Part shown: positions 1 through 9,934 of the stretch, one piece after another
Numbering within the stretch: position 1 is the stretch's first letter
How the letters are laid out: every line of letters starts with the position of its first letter
From: Yoonia sp.
GTDB lineage: Bacteria > Pseudomonadota > Alphaproteobacteria > Rhodobacterales > Rhodobacteraceae
Length of the DNA stretch: 64,000 nt
NCBI RefSeq assembly: GCF_030731595.1
Contig: NZ_JANQTS010000008.1
Location: 1-64,000, forward strand
Direction of reading: 5' to 3'
Program-made: the position numbers and the translations under genes
The notes under the pieces: model-generated
The model's database searches: none
Seen by the model: the letters and a program-made list of their open reading frames with translations, nothing else
Told to the model about the DNA's origin: nothing

Positions 1-40
1 CCAGAGGGAACATTCCACCAGCAGAAGCAGAGCAAGCGTA

Positions 41-89
41 GCACCCATGCTTAGCAAGCGTAGGATGGGTGCTTGCACCCATGCTTAGC
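41..89. repeat. REP-like palindromic repeat downstream of the RAYT gene
   Basis: ATGGGTGC-TT-GCACCCAT (65-82) plus duplicated gcacccatgcttagc and agcaagcgtag units. Confidence 0.7.
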
Positions 90-582
90 CCTGCCACTCC
101 TCCCCCGCCAAGCCATTTCTGATATCCCTGTGCAATGACGAATACGGCCAATCCACAGCCCTTGTGACCAGACCATGTTTGACCGGATTTCCCCAGCAAT
201 AGGCAAGATGTGCCGCATAATCGGCTTCATCGCGGATGCAATGTTCCCAGAAACGGCGTTGCCACAGCCCATGTTCGTTCTTTGAAGCCTGTGACGCATT
301 ACGGGGTTGCTTCAGCCCGACAGCGCGCGAGAATCGCGATTTGATCAGGCGCCACCGCGTTGAAAAGTCGGCATCGCCAGCAGGTAGTGTCCAGATGGCA
401 TGCAGGTGATCGGGTAGGATGACCATTGCGTCGATCTGCATCCAACGCTCTGCCCGTGTCACTGCCAAGGCTTGGCGCAATGCGCCGATATGGTCTGTCA
501 GATGCGATGCACTGCGGTCCGAAAGGTTCACGGTAAAGAAATAAGTGCCGCCCTGCCTGCGGTATCTGCGGTAACGGGTCAT
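85..582 (-). mobile_element. REP-associated tyrosine transposase (RAYT, IS200-like Y1 transposase family)
   Basis: 165-aa ORF with RRYRRQGGTYFFTVNLSDR, VILPDHLHAIWTLP (HxH-type motif) and CWGNPVKHGLVTRAVDWPYSSLHRDI, typical of the family; flanked by GGATGGGTG-type palindromes. Confidence 0.9.
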
Positions 583-608
583 GAGACCTGTTTGGTGGGT
601 TTTGGTTA

Positions 609-632
609 AGGATGGGTGAAATCACCCATCCT
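609..632. repeat. REP-like perfect palindrome on the other side of the RAYT gene
   Basis: AGGATGGGTGA-AA-TCACCCATCCT, 11-bp arms; overlaps the stop codon of the neighbouring M20 peptidase gene. Confidence 0.75.
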
Positions 633-1926
633 ACGTCAGGATTTTCACCAACGCCCCTGCCATCACCTTGGCGCTGTCGATCATGTCTTCCACCCCGATA
701 TATTCGTCGGGTTTATGTGCCAGTTCCAATATCCCCGGTCCGTAGGCGATGCAGTTCTTCAGCTTGCCGATCCGGTCAATATGTTTCTGGTCGTAGGTAC
801 CGGGCGAGGCGACGAACTCGGCCGGTTTGCCGAGGACTTTCTCGATTTCGGCCGCGATGACCTGCACGACGGGCGCGTCCCGGTCTGTCATGCTGGGCAG
901 GACCACATTCATTTCACGCAGGTCATAGTCGAACCGGTCGCGGTTTGCCTTCAGACCGTCCAAAAGCGCGCGTACCTCGCCGCGCACGTCGTCGATGTTT
1001 TCTTCTGCCAGAAAGCGCCGGTCGATCACGATCCGGCAGCTGTCAGGCACGCAATGGGCGGGCAGGCCGGTATAGTCGTCGTCTTGTTCGGGCTGTCCGC
1101 CGTGGATGGAGTTGATGTTCATGGTCGAGGATCGCGCGCCCTCTGGAACCACGGGCATGTCGGTGTGCCGTGCAGCCATGGCAGGGTAGAGTGTCTCTTC
1201 GAATGCGTTCAGCACCGCCCCCATGTGCCGCACCGCGCAATCGCCCAAGAACGGCATGGAGCCGTGGGCGATTTCGCCAAAGGTTTCGATTTCCGCCCAC
1301 CAGCCGCCGCGATGACCAAGACAGACGCGGTCCTTGTTCAGCGGTTCGGGGATGATGACGTGCTGGACGCGGGCGGGGTCAAAGTACCCGTGTTCAGCCA
1401 GATAGGCGACGCCGCCATAGCCACCGGATTCTTCGTCTGCGGTGCCGGAAATCTCGATTGCGCCGGCAAAATCGGGATAGGTGGCCAGAAATGCCTCGGC
1501 GGCGATGATGGATGCCGCCAGCCCGCCTTTCATATCGCAGGCCCCGCGTCCGTAGATCTTGCCGTCGCTGAGTTCCCCGCCAAAGGGGTCTTTGGTCCAG
1601 CCGTGGCCCACCTCGACCACATCGGTGTGGCTGTTGAAATGCACGCAATCGCCGGGGCGCGTGCCTGATCTCCGTGCCACGATGTTCCATCGGGGGTATT
1701 TGTCGCTGTCGCCGGGGGTGCCATGGGCGCGGATCAATTCCGTCTCGAACCCCGACTTGCGCAGGCGTATGTCCAGATACTCGCAAATCTCGCGGTAGTT
1801 CAGCCCCGGCGGGTTCAGCGTCGGCATGCGGATCAGGTCTTGGGTCAACGCGATCAGGTCATCGCGCCGGTCTGTCACGGCCTGCATCAATTTCGAATTT
1901 TCAATCATGCGACGACTATCAGCCAT
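631..1926 (-). CDS. M20 family peptidase (acetylornithine deacetylase / succinyl-diaminopimelate desuccinylase-like)
   Basis: HFNSHTDVVEVG, GRGACDMKGG and SGTADEESGGYGG metal-site motifs; start set at MADSRRMIENS. Confidence 0.85.
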   Translation of the reverse strand: MADSRRMIENSKLMQAVTDRRDDLIALTQDLIRMPTLNPPGLNYREICEYLDIRLRKSGFETELIRAHGTPGDSDKYPRWNIVARRSGTRPGDCVHFNSHTDVVEVGHGWTKDPFGGELSDGKIYGRGACDMKGGLAASIIAAEAFLATYPDFAGAIEISGTADEESGGYGGVAYLAEHGYFDPARVQHVIIPEPLNKDRVCLGHRGGWWAEIETFGEIAHGSMPFLGDCAVRHMGAVLNAFEETLYPAMAARHTDMPVVPEGARSSTMNINSIHGGQPEQDDDYTGLPAHCVPDSCRIVIDRRFLAEENIDDVRGEVRALLDGLKANRDRFDYDLREMNVVLPSMTDRDAPVVQVIAAEIEKVLGKPAEFVASPGTYDQKHIDRIGKLKNCIAYGPGILELAHKPDEYIGVEDMIDSAKVMAGALVKILT

Positions 1927-2083
1927 GGTTCGCCTTGCTGCAAGTGCGGTCGTCGCGCGGGGTGCGCACCCTAGCGATGCGACCTGTGCGACACAATTCA
2001 TCGTGCAACGGTCGTGAATGGGCGTTGCAATTTGGTCTGCAACGTCGCTTATCTGCTGGGCGAAAAACGATCGGAACAAGGCT

Positions 2084-4090
2084 ATGGCTTATCTCTTGGG
2101 TGTGGACACTGGTGGAACCTATACCGATGCGGTTGTTCTGGATGAGGTGACCGACTCTGTTGTGGCCGCAGCCAAGGCGCTGACCTCGCGTCCTGATCTG
2201 GCTGTTGGTGTCGGGGCAGCGATAGATGCGGCCATTGCAAAGGCTGCCGTGGACGTGGCCGATATTGCGATGGTGTCGCTGTCAACGACTTTGGCCACCA
2301 ATGCACTTGTCGAGGGGCAGGGCGGGCGGATTGCCCTGATCGCGATTGGCTTTGACGACGCCGAGCTTGGCCGCGCGGGCCTGTCTGATGCTTTGCGTGG
2401 CGATCCAGTGATCCGGCTCTCGGGTGGCCATAATCATGCAGGCGGTGAGGCAGCAGCGCTTGATCTGGAGCATTTGCGTGGTGCTTTGGCGGGCCTTGAT
2501 GCAGGCATCACGGGCTTTGCTGTCGCCGCAAGCTTTGCGACCCGCAACCCCGCCCACGAGGTTGCCGTGCGTGACCTGATCCGCGACCAGACCGGCAAGC
2601 CTGTCAGCTGTTCGCATGAATTATCCCAAGCGCTGGGCGGGCCAAAGCGGGCGCTGACGGCGGTCTTGAATGCCCGCTTGATCGGGATGATCGACCGTCT
2701 GATCACCGCCTGCGAGGATCACCTTGCAAAAGTGGGGATCGCCGCCCGTCTGATGGTCGTGCGCGGCGATGGTGCTTTGGTCTCTGCCGCGATTGCCCGC
2801 GAAAAACCCATTGAAACGATCCTGAGTGGCCCTGCCGCATCCATCGCCGGGGCCAGTTGGCTGACCGGGGAAACCGATGCTTTGGTCAGTGATATCGGCG
2901 GGACCACGACCGATGTCTGCCTGCTGCGCGGCGGTCGTCCCAAGATCGACCCGCAAGGTGCGCGTGTCGGCCCGTTCCGTACGATGGTCGAGGCTGTCGC
3001 GATGCGCACGACCGGCCTTGGCGGCGATAGCGAAGTGCATGTGGTTGAGGGGCTGCATGGCGGGCTTCGGCTTGGTCCGCGTCGTTTGATGCCGATCTCG
3101 CTTGCTGCGCATCACTATCCCGATTTGGTGCATGCTACGCTTGATCGCGGTCTGGCGCAGGATATCCCTGCCACCGACGGCGGACAGTTCGTCATTCCGT
3201 TGTGGGAAACTTTGCCCGACGGATTGGACGCCCGCGAACTGGTGATCGCGCAGCGCTTGGTCGATGGCCCGCTGCGACTGGGCCATGTGGTGCAGTCGCG
3301 CATGGAAAGTCCGGCCTTGGCGCGGCTGGTCGGGCGCGGCCTGGTGATCTTGGCGGGGGTGACCCCGTCGGATGCCGCCCATGCGTCGGGTTTAGCGGAT
3401 GCATGGGATCGGGAGGCCGCGGAGAAAGCGCTGACTCTCTTCGCGCGTCGTCGCACGGGTGGCGGTGTGCGTGTGGCCCTGGATGGGCCGACCCTCGCAC
3501 GCCAGATTATTGACCAGCTGACCGTACAGACAGTGGACTGTCTTTTGCAGGCTGCATTTGCCGAGGATGATCTGGACTGGGCCGATCCTGCCGCATTGGC
3601 AAAGCATCCGCTGACAATGGCAGGGCTGGATCAGCATCAGGGTGTCGTTGAGGTTCAGATGTCGCTGGGTGTGCCGGTGATCGGGCTGGGGGCTTCTGCA
3701 TCCACATATTATGGCGCTGTCGGTGAACGGTTGCGCACCCGCATGATCTTGCCGGAACATGCGGGCGTCGCGAATGCGATTGGCGCTGTTGTGGGCCAAG
3801 TGCAGATGCAGGCCACGGGTACTGTGACAAGTGCGGGCGAAGGCGCCTTTGCCGTGCATTTGCCGCAAGGCCCACAAACCTTTGCAGATCGCGACGCCGC
3901 GATGGCTGCCTTAGAGCAGGCGCTGCAGGCGCAGGCAGGCGCGCAGGCGCGGGCCTCTGGTGTCGAGGAGATCCGTTTTGTCGTGTCCCGCGATGTGACC
4001 GAAATTGATGTCGAGGGCAGGCCGATGTTTATAGAGGCGACGATCAGGGTCGAGGCCAGCGGCCGGCCCCGGATTGCGAGCGAGGCTTGA
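2084..4090 (+). CDS. hydantoinase/oxoprolinase family protein (HyuA-like)
   Basis: MAYLLGVDTGGTYTDAVVLDE N-terminus, VSDIGGTTTDVCLL phosphate-binding motif. Confidence 0.9.
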   Translation: MAYLLGVDTGGTYTDAVVLDEVTDSVVAAAKALTSRPDLAVGVGAAIDAAIAKAAVDVADIAMVSLSTTLATNALVEGQGGRIALIAIGFDDAELGRAGLSDALRGDPVIRLSGGHNHAGGEAAALDLEHLRGALAGLDAGITGFAVAASFATRNPAHEVAVRDLIRDQTGKPVSCSHELSQALGGPKRALTAVLNARLIGMIDRLITACEDHLAKVGIAARLMVVRGDGALVSAAIAREKPIETILSGPAASIAGASWLTGETDALVSDIGGTTTDVCLLRGGRPKIDPQGARVGPFRTMVEAVAMRTTGLGGDSEVHVVEGLHGGLRLGPRRLMPISLAAHHYPDLVHATLDRGLAQDIPATDGGQFVIPLWETLPDGLDARELVIAQRLVDGPLRLGHVVQSRMESPALARLVGRGLVILAGVTPSDAAHASGLADAWDREAAEKALTLFARRRTGGGVRVALDGPTLARQIIDQLTVQTVDCLLQAAFAEDDLDWADPAALAKHPLTMAGLDQHQGVVEVQMSLGVPVIGLGASASTYYGAVGERLRTRMILPEHAGVANAIGAVVGQVQMQATGTVTSAGEGAFAVHLPQGPQTFADRDAAMAALEQALQAQAGAQARASGVEEIRFVVSRDVTEIDVEGRPMFIEATIRVEASGRPRIASEA

Positions 4091-4170
4091 AGCGTTCACA
4101 TTCCGCAATGTGACGGGTAAAGACAAAGCTGGAGAGCACAGTCGGGGAGGATTTTGCGTGGCAAAGCAAC

Positions 4171-4602
4171 ATGCATTTGTTTCGGGTGTGGCGCAATACG
4201 CCCCGCATGCGGTCTGAACTTATCACGCAAATTCTGCGGTTTGGCGCAGTGGGCGCTGTTGGTTTTGTGATCGACGGGGGCTTGTTGTGGTTTTTTCTGT
4301 CGTTTGACATATCCGCCTATCTGGCACGTGCTTTGTCTTTTCCGGCGGCTGTGGTTGTGACCTGGATGCTGAACAGGAATTGGACCTTTGCCGCCACAAA
4401 TCACGCCAGCAGAAAAGGCCAGTTCCGGCGGTATCTAGGGGTGCAGATTGCGGGAAATCTGACAAATTACGCCATCTATTCGCTGATTATCAGCCTTTTC
4501 GGGTCTGAGAGCTCGACCGTGTTCGTCGCTTTTGCGGTCGGTTCGTTCCTTGGGTCCTGCTTGAACTTTGGTGGTGCGCGGTTTCTGGCATTCCGCGGAT
4601 AG
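4171..4602 (+). CDS. GtrA family membrane protein
   Basis: RFGAVGAVGFVIDGGLLWFF ... WMLNRNWTFAA, four predicted TM segments. Confidence 0.85.
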   Translation: MHLFRVWRNTPRMRSELITQILRFGAVGAVGFVIDGGLLWFFLSFDISAYLARALSFPAAVVVTWMLNRNWTFAATNHASRKGQFRRYLGVQIAGNLTNYAIYSLIISLFGSESSTVFVAFAVGSFLGSCLNFGGARFLAFRG

Positions 4603-4723
4603 GTCCGCAGGTTTCTCGTTTTGCAATTGTGACAATGCCCGCCATTGCTCTCACATTATTGTCAGGCTGATTGCCTCAATCGGCCGCTTGCGCCACAAGT
4701 TGCCAACCCTTGGACCGATCCTC

Positions 4724-5332
4724 ATGCTTGACCGCCATGCCCGCAGATTGATTGACCCGCCGCTGAACCAGATCGGTGCAGTTCTGGCGGCACGTGGAAT
4801 TACGGCTGATGGCGTCACTTTGATCGGTGGGGCGCTGGGTCTTTTTGCGGCTGCGCTCATAGCACTCGGCGCACCTGGGTGGGCGCTGCTCCCATTGATC
4901 GCCAGCAGGGTTGCCGATGGACTGGACGGCGCAGTTGCCCGTGCGACGCGCAAGACGGATTTTGGCGGGTATCTGGATATCGCCGCTGATTTTCTGTTTT
5001 ATGGCGCAATCCCGATGGCCTTTGTGCTGCATGATCCTGCGACAAATGGCGCAGCGGGGGCGTTCCTGCTCGCTTCGTTTTATTTCAACGGGACCAGTTT
5101 TCTGGGCTACGCGATCCTTGCCGAAAAGCATGGCCACAAAACCGATGCGCAGGGGCAAAAGTCGCTTTACTACTCTAACGGGATCTTGGAGGGGACCGAA
5201 ACGATCGTGTTTTTCGGCCTTATTTGCCTGCTGCCCACTTATTTCTCCCTCTTGGCATGGGTCTTTGGCGCCCTTTGCTTTGCGACCGCAATACTGCGGA
5301 TTTACGCCGCCAAAAAAATGTTCACGATCTAA
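4724..5332 (+). CDS. CDP-alcohol phosphatidyltransferase family protein (YnjF-like)
   Basis: DGLDGAVARATRKTDFGGYLDIAAD matches the CDP-alcohol phosphotransferase signature, with a slightly shortened spacer; start at MLDRHARRLIDPPL. Confidence 0.85.
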   Translation: MLDRHARRLIDPPLNQIGAVLAARGITADGVTLIGGALGLFAAALIALGAPGWALLPLIASRVADGLDGAVARATRKTDFGGYLDIAADFLFYGAIPMAFVLHDPATNGAAGAFLLASFYFNGTSFLGYAILAEKHGHKTDAQGQKSLYYSNGILEGTETIVFFGLICLLPTYFSLLAWVFGALCFATAILRIYAAKKMFTI

Positions 5333-5341
5333 AGGACTCAC

Positions 5342-6544
5342 TTGATGAAACATCTTGCCGTATTGGCTGCTTTACTGGCCCCTCTGCCTGCATTGGCCGA
5401 CGTTGACCCTGCAAACTGGGAGGCTGTGACAGCCGAGGCTCAGGGGCAGACGGTATACTGGAACGCATGGGGCGGGTCGACCACGACCAATGATTTCATT
5501 GCATGGGTCGGTCGTCGCGTGATGGAAGATTATGGCGTCACGCTGGAGCATGTGAAGCTGACCGATACCGCCGATGCGGTCACCCGTGTCTTGTCAGAAA
5601 AGCAGGCCGGCGAAGATGATGACGGCGCGATTGATATGATCTGGATAAACGGCGCGAATTTCGCGGCGATGAAAGAGGCGGATTTACTGTTTGGTCCTTA
5701 TGCCGAGCAATTGCCGAACTGGGCTTTGGTCGATGTCGAAGGCAAGACTGTGCAGACCGATTTTACCGTCCCCGTCGAAGGGTTTGAAAGCCCATGGGCG
5801 ATGGCGCAGGTTGTCTTTATTCACGACACCGCAGACCTGATGGAACCGCTGGGGTCGATGCAGGCTATTCTGGACTGGTCAGCGGCCAATCCCGGACGCT
5901 TTACTTATCCCCAACCGCCGGATTTTCTGGGTACGACTTTCCTCAAGCAGGCCTTGGTGGATTTGCTGGATGATCCATCGGTCCTGTCGGAACCAGCCAC
6001 AGACGCCAATTATGACGCTGTCACAGCCCCGCTTTGGGCGTTTCTGGACGAGTTGACCCCAACCCTTTGGCGACAGGGTCGCGCGTATCCGGCGACGGGA
6101 CCTGCGCAGTTGCAGTTGATCGCAGATGGCGAAGTTGATCTTGCGATTTCCTTTAGCCCGGGCGAGGCGACAGCGGCGATTGCGAACAATCAACTGCCGC
6201 CCACTGCCCGCACTTTTGTGTTGGACAAAGGCACCATCGGGAACGCGTCGTTCGTGGCCATTCCCTACAACTCCGGCTCTAAGGCAGGCGCGATGGTTGT
6301 CGCCAACTTCCTGATGTCGCCCGAGGCGCAGGCCCGTGCGCAGGACCCAGAGATTTTGGGCTATGGCACCGTGCTGAACATGGCCGCTTTGTCTGCAGAG
6401 GATCGTGCCTTGTTTGACGCGTTGGAACTGGGCATCGCGACCTTGTCGCCTGCGGAACTTGGCACTGTGCAGGCCGAGCCGCACCCAAGCTGGATGACGC
6501 GGATCGCTGATGACTGGATGCAGCGCTTTGGTGTTGCGCAGTAA
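5342..6544 (+). CDS. ynjB: ABC transporter substrate-binding protein, YnjB family
   Basis: Signal peptide, then QTVYWNAWGGSTTTNDFIAWV; followed by permease and ATPase genes. Confidence 0.85.
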   Translation: MMKHLAVLAALLAPLPALADVDPANWEAVTAEAQGQTVYWNAWGGSTTTNDFIAWVGRRVMEDYGVTLEHVKLTDTADAVTRVLSEKQAGEDDDGAIDMIWINGANFAAMKEADLLFGPYAEQLPNWALVDVEGKTVQTDFTVPVEGFESPWAMAQVVFIHDTADLMEPLGSMQAILDWSAANPGRFTYPQPPDFLGTTFLKQALVDLLDDPSVLSEPATDANYDAVTAPLWAFLDELTPTLWRQGRAYPATGPAQLQLIADGEVDLAISFSPGEATAAIANNQLPPTARTFVLDKGTIGNASFVAIPYNSGSKAGAMVVANFLMSPEAQARAQDPEILGYGTVLNMAALSAEDRALFDALELGIATLSPAELGTVQAEPHPSWMTRIADDWMQRFGVAQ

Positions 6545-6547
6545 CAC

Positions 6548-8254
6548 GTGACAGCCGCACGCAGACGCCGCCTTTTTCTGCCGGTCCTGCCGATCCTGAC
6601 GTTGCTTGCAATGTTGGGGCCGGTGGCGGCTGGGCTTTGGGGGACGGTGTTGCCTGCGTTCGGTCATTTGCCTGCGGCGGGGCTGACCGGCCCGTCGCTT
6701 GACCCGTTTCGCGATCTGATTGCATGGGCAGGTTTGCCGCGTGCGGTGTTTCTATCGCTCTCTACCGGCCTTCTGGCGACCGTGATCTCGCTCGCCATCG
6801 TAATCTTGGTCACCGCAGGTTGGTCTGGCACACGGCCTTTTCGCGCTCTCGAGCGGCTGTTGTCGCCGCTTCTGTCGGTGCCCCATGCGGCCGCTGCCTT
6901 TGGTCTGGCGTTTTTGATTGCCCCTTCGGGGTGGTTGTCTCGGTTGGCCTCGCCCGGCCTGACGGGATGGGACCGCCCCCCAGACCTGTTGATCGTGCAA
7001 GACACCTGGGGCCTTGCGATGACAGCGGGTTTGATCGTGAAGGAAGTGCCGTTCCTGCTCTTGATCACCTTAGCGGCCTTGGGACAGGCGGACGCGCAGC
7101 GCAGCGTAACCATATCGCAGGCGCTGGGCTATGGGCGGGTGACGGGGTGGCTCAAGACGGTCTTTCCAAGGGTTTATGCCCAGATCAGGCCGCCCGTCTA
7201 TGTTGTGCTGGCCTATTCCATGTCCGTCGTCGATGTGGCTGTCATCCTTGGGCCCAACACGCCGCCGCCCCTGTCGGTGCAGATTGTCAAGTGGATGTCG
7301 GATCCCGACCTTGCGATGCGGCTGGAGGCTGCTGCCGGGGCCTTGCTGCAACTTGCGCTGGTCATTGGCGCGCTGGTCGTTTGGCGTATCGGAGAAGCTG
7401 TTGTCGCAAGGCTGGGGCGTCGCTGGATCGCATCAGGCGCGCGCGGCAGATTTGATACCATTGTCGCGGGTGCGGCGCTTGTCGGTGGCTCTGCTTCCGC
7501 GCTGATCGTTCTTTTGGGGCTGGTTGTTCTGGCGCTGTGGTCTTTTGCGGGGTTCTGGGGCTTTCCAGAAGCTTTCCCTGACGCCTTTACCGCGCGCAAC
7601 TGGGTCCGCTTTGGCCCCGGTACACTTTCGGCCTTTGGCGAGACCGCCTTGATTGCGCTGACCGTGGGACTTGTGGCGATTGTCTTGACGATCGGCTGTC
7701 TGGAGGCCGAGTACCGCTATGGCCTGTCGTTCAGCCAGCGGGCTGTCTGGTTGCTTTATCTGCCACTACTGATCCCGCAAACGGCGTTCTTGCCGGGCTT
7801 GCAGACGCTGATGTTGAACCTCGGGGCCGATATCGGGCGATTGCCGGTGATGATGGCGCATCTGGTCTTTGTATTGCCTTACGTCTTTCTATCCTTGGCG
7901 GATCCGTTTCGCGCTTGGGACAGGCGCATGGGCACGGTTGCTGCCGCTTTGGGGGCCAGCGCCGATGGTGTGCTCTGGCGCGTACGCCTGCCCATGCTTT
8001 TGCGTCCGATCCTGACTGCCTTAGCCGTTGGTCTGGCGGTGTCTGTCGGGCAATATCTGCCGACGCTGCTGATTGGCGGCGGACGGATCGCGACACTGAC
8101 AACCGAGGCGGTCGCGCTTGCCTCTGGCGGGGACAGGCGCGCGATTGCGGTTTATGGTCTGATGCAGACAGGGGCGGCTTTGGTGCCATTCGCGCTGGCC
8201 TTGCTGATCCCGGCACTGGTCTGGCGCAACAGAAGGGGTTTGCAGCATGGATAA
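6548..8254 (+). CDS. ynjC: ABC transporter permease, YnjC family (fused double permease)
   Basis: 568 aa, two sets of TM helices with binding-protein-dependent permease motifs (EALGYGRVTGWLKTVFPRVYAQI-like). Confidence 0.8.
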   Translation: MTAARRRRLFLPVLPILTLLAMLGPVAAGLWGTVLPAFGHLPAAGLTGPSLDPFRDLIAWAGLPRAVFLSLSTGLLATVISLAIVILVTAGWSGTRPFRALERLLSPLLSVPHAAAAFGLAFLIAPSGWLSRLASPGLTGWDRPPDLLIVQDTWGLAMTAGLIVKEVPFLLLITLAALGQADAQRSVTISQALGYGRVTGWLKTVFPRVYAQIRPPVYVVLAYSMSVVDVAVILGPNTPPPLSVQIVKWMSDPDLAMRLEAAAGALLQLALVIGALVVWRIGEAVVARLGRRWIASGARGRFDTIVAGAALVGGSASALIVLLGLVVLALWSFAGFWGFPEAFPDAFTARNWVRFGPGTLSAFGETALIALTVGLVAIVLTIGCLEAEYRYGLSFSQRAVWLLYLPLLIPQTAFLPGLQTLMLNLGADIGRLPVMMAHLVFVLPYVFLSLADPFRAWDRRMGTVAAALGASADGVLWRVRLPMLLRPILTALAVGLAVSVGQYLPTLLIGGGRIATLTTEAVALASGGDRRAIAVYGLMQTGAALVPFALALLIPALVWRNRRGLQHG

Positions 8255-8882
8255 GGGTCTATCCCTGCGGAATGTGACGATTTCCAAGAGCGCCGCGCCG
8301 CTGTTATCGCTGACGCATGATATTGGTTCCGGTGAGGTGCTGACGGTCATGGGGCCATCAGGCGTCGGCAAGTCCACCTTGCTTGCCTATATCACAGGCA
8401 CGCTGTCTTGCGATTTCGCAGCGACTGGCGAAGTCTGGCTGGACGGGCACAACATCACACATGCGGCCCCGCATCAGCGGCGTGTGGGAATTTTGTTTCA
8501 GGATGATCTGCTGTTTCCGCATCTGTCGGTTGGGGCAAACTTGGCGTTTGGTTTGCGCCCCGGTGGGGGTGCCGCCGAGCGCAAGGCAAAGGTCGAGGAG
8601 GCGTTGGATGAGGTCGGCCTGAGCGGCTTCGCAGACCGAGACCCCGCAACGCTTTCCGGCGGGCAAAAGGCGCGGGTGGCGCTGATGCGGATGCTGCTGT
8701 CAGAGCCCTGCGCGCTGCTGCTGGACGAGCCCTTCTCGCGGCTGGATGCCGCCCTGCGCGCGCAAGTGCGCGACATGGTATTCGACCGCGCACGCGCAAG
8801 AGCGCTGCCGGTCTTGATGGTGACGCATGACGCAGAAGATGCGCAAGCAGCGGGCGGGGTGATCGTGACGCTGGGGGGGTGA
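8247..8882 (+). CDS. ynjD: ABC transporter ATP-binding protein, YnjD family
   Basis: Walker A GPSGVGKST, signature LSGGQKARVALMR, Walker B ALLLDEPF; overlaps the permease. Confidence 0.85.
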   Translation: MDKGLSLRNVTISKSAAPLLSLTHDIGSGEVLTVMGPSGVGKSTLLAYITGTLSCDFAATGEVWLDGHNITHAAPHQRRVGILFQDDLLFPHLSVGANLAFGLRPGGGAAERKAKVEEALDEVGLSGFADRDPATLSGGQKARVALMRMLLSEPCALLLDEPFSRLDAALRAQVRDMVFDRARARALPVLMVTHDAEDAQAAGGVIVTLGG

Positions 8883-9020
8883 ATCTTTGCTTTCCGGGAC
8901 TTTTTCTGCCGCGATTCTTTCTTTAGGGAATGGCTGCTTGCCCAAACCCGATGCTGGCTTGGGCACGCTGGAGCATGCTCTTGGTTCGCTGCGAAAAGTC
9001 ATGGAATACCCAACAAGCGG

Positions 9021-9809
9021 CTATCTGAAATCCACCCGTCGGTCGGAAAGCAGAGCGTAGTTTTCAGAAACGACCCGTTGCAATTTGTCTGCTAGGTCCC
9101 GCGCGTCGGCTTCTTCGTAATCTTCTGTGGAAACGGGCTTGCAGAACCGAACGCTGATCTTGCCTGGACGTGCCCTGACAGTTCCAAGCTGCATGGCATG
9201 ATGCCCACCATGTATCGCCACGGGAATTATGGGTACCTTTGCCCTGATCGCAATGATGCTGCCGCCCACCTTGAAACGGCCGATCCCGTCCCGGCCCGAA
9301 AGCCTGCCTTCACCGCCCCAACCAACTCTTTTGCCAGCCTGCGCCGCGGCCACCATGCGGTCGACAAGAAGGTCGGTGGACCTTCGGTTACCCCGCGCGA
9401 CCAGCTCGATATCGATTTTTGCACAGGCTTTGCGGGCAAAGGGGATATGCCGATAGACATCGGCGCCGGCGAGCTGATCTACATGCGGCCAGATCGCCAC
9501 GAAATATGCCGCCAAGTCCGCGAACGATGTCTCGTTGTGAGAAAGGATGCACCCTGTGCCTGCAGCAGGAATATCTCCTTCGACAGCAACTTCAAACCGA
9601 CAGTCTTCAAGATACGTAGCGAACAAGCTTTCAAGCGGTGCGCGCGCCTGCCTGCCTACTTGTTCTCCGCGCGCTATCCTGCCCATTGCTGCAGGTGCGC
9701 CCAAAAGAAACCGCAGTGATGCTTTCCCACCACGCCAGTTTTCTTCAACCGATTTCAAGGCGTGCGTCATCTGACCTAAAACTTTGATTGCCGTGTTCCT
9801 ACCTGCCAC
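9021..9809 (-). CDS. lysophospholipid acyltransferase family protein (PlsC-like)
   Basis: ILSHNETSFADLAAYF (HxxxxD-type), IPVAIHGGHHAM; 262 aa. Confidence 0.7.
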   Translation of the reverse strand: MAGRNTAIKVLGQMTHALKSVEENWRGGKASLRFLLGAPAAMGRIARGEQVGRQARAPLESLFATYLEDCRFEVAVEGDIPAAGTGCILSHNETSFADLAAYFVAIWPHVDQLAGADVYRHIPFARKACAKIDIELVARGNRRSTDLLVDRMVAAAQAGKRVGWGGEGRLSGRDGIGRFKVGGSIIAIRAKVPIIPVAIHGGHHAMQLGTVRARPGKISVRFCKPVSTEDYEEADARDLADKLQRVVSENYALLSDRRVDFR

Positions 9810-9934
9810 ACTTTAAGAATTTAACTTGAAACATCTGGCACCGTGTAGCTTGTCCTGCAGATGCGTCGCAACTGGTACCACGGCGCCCTGAAGCGGGCAC
9901 TTTGCAATGACTTCATTGGCCTCAAAGCAGTCAT

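Noticed and set aside
616-1668. 350-aa plus-strand ORF
   Set aside because: Antisense to the M20 peptidase; composition is a by-product of high-GC codon bias with no recognisable domain.
631-4090. M20 peptidase plus HyuA-like gene as a dedicated hydantoin catabolic system
   Set aside because: No HyuB, transporter or regulator adjacent and the genes are divergent; pairing may be coincidental.
4092-4114. CACATT-CCGC-AATGTG inverted repeat before the GtrA-like gene
   Set aside because: Short palindrome with no second copy or matching regulator motif that I can recognise; could be chance.
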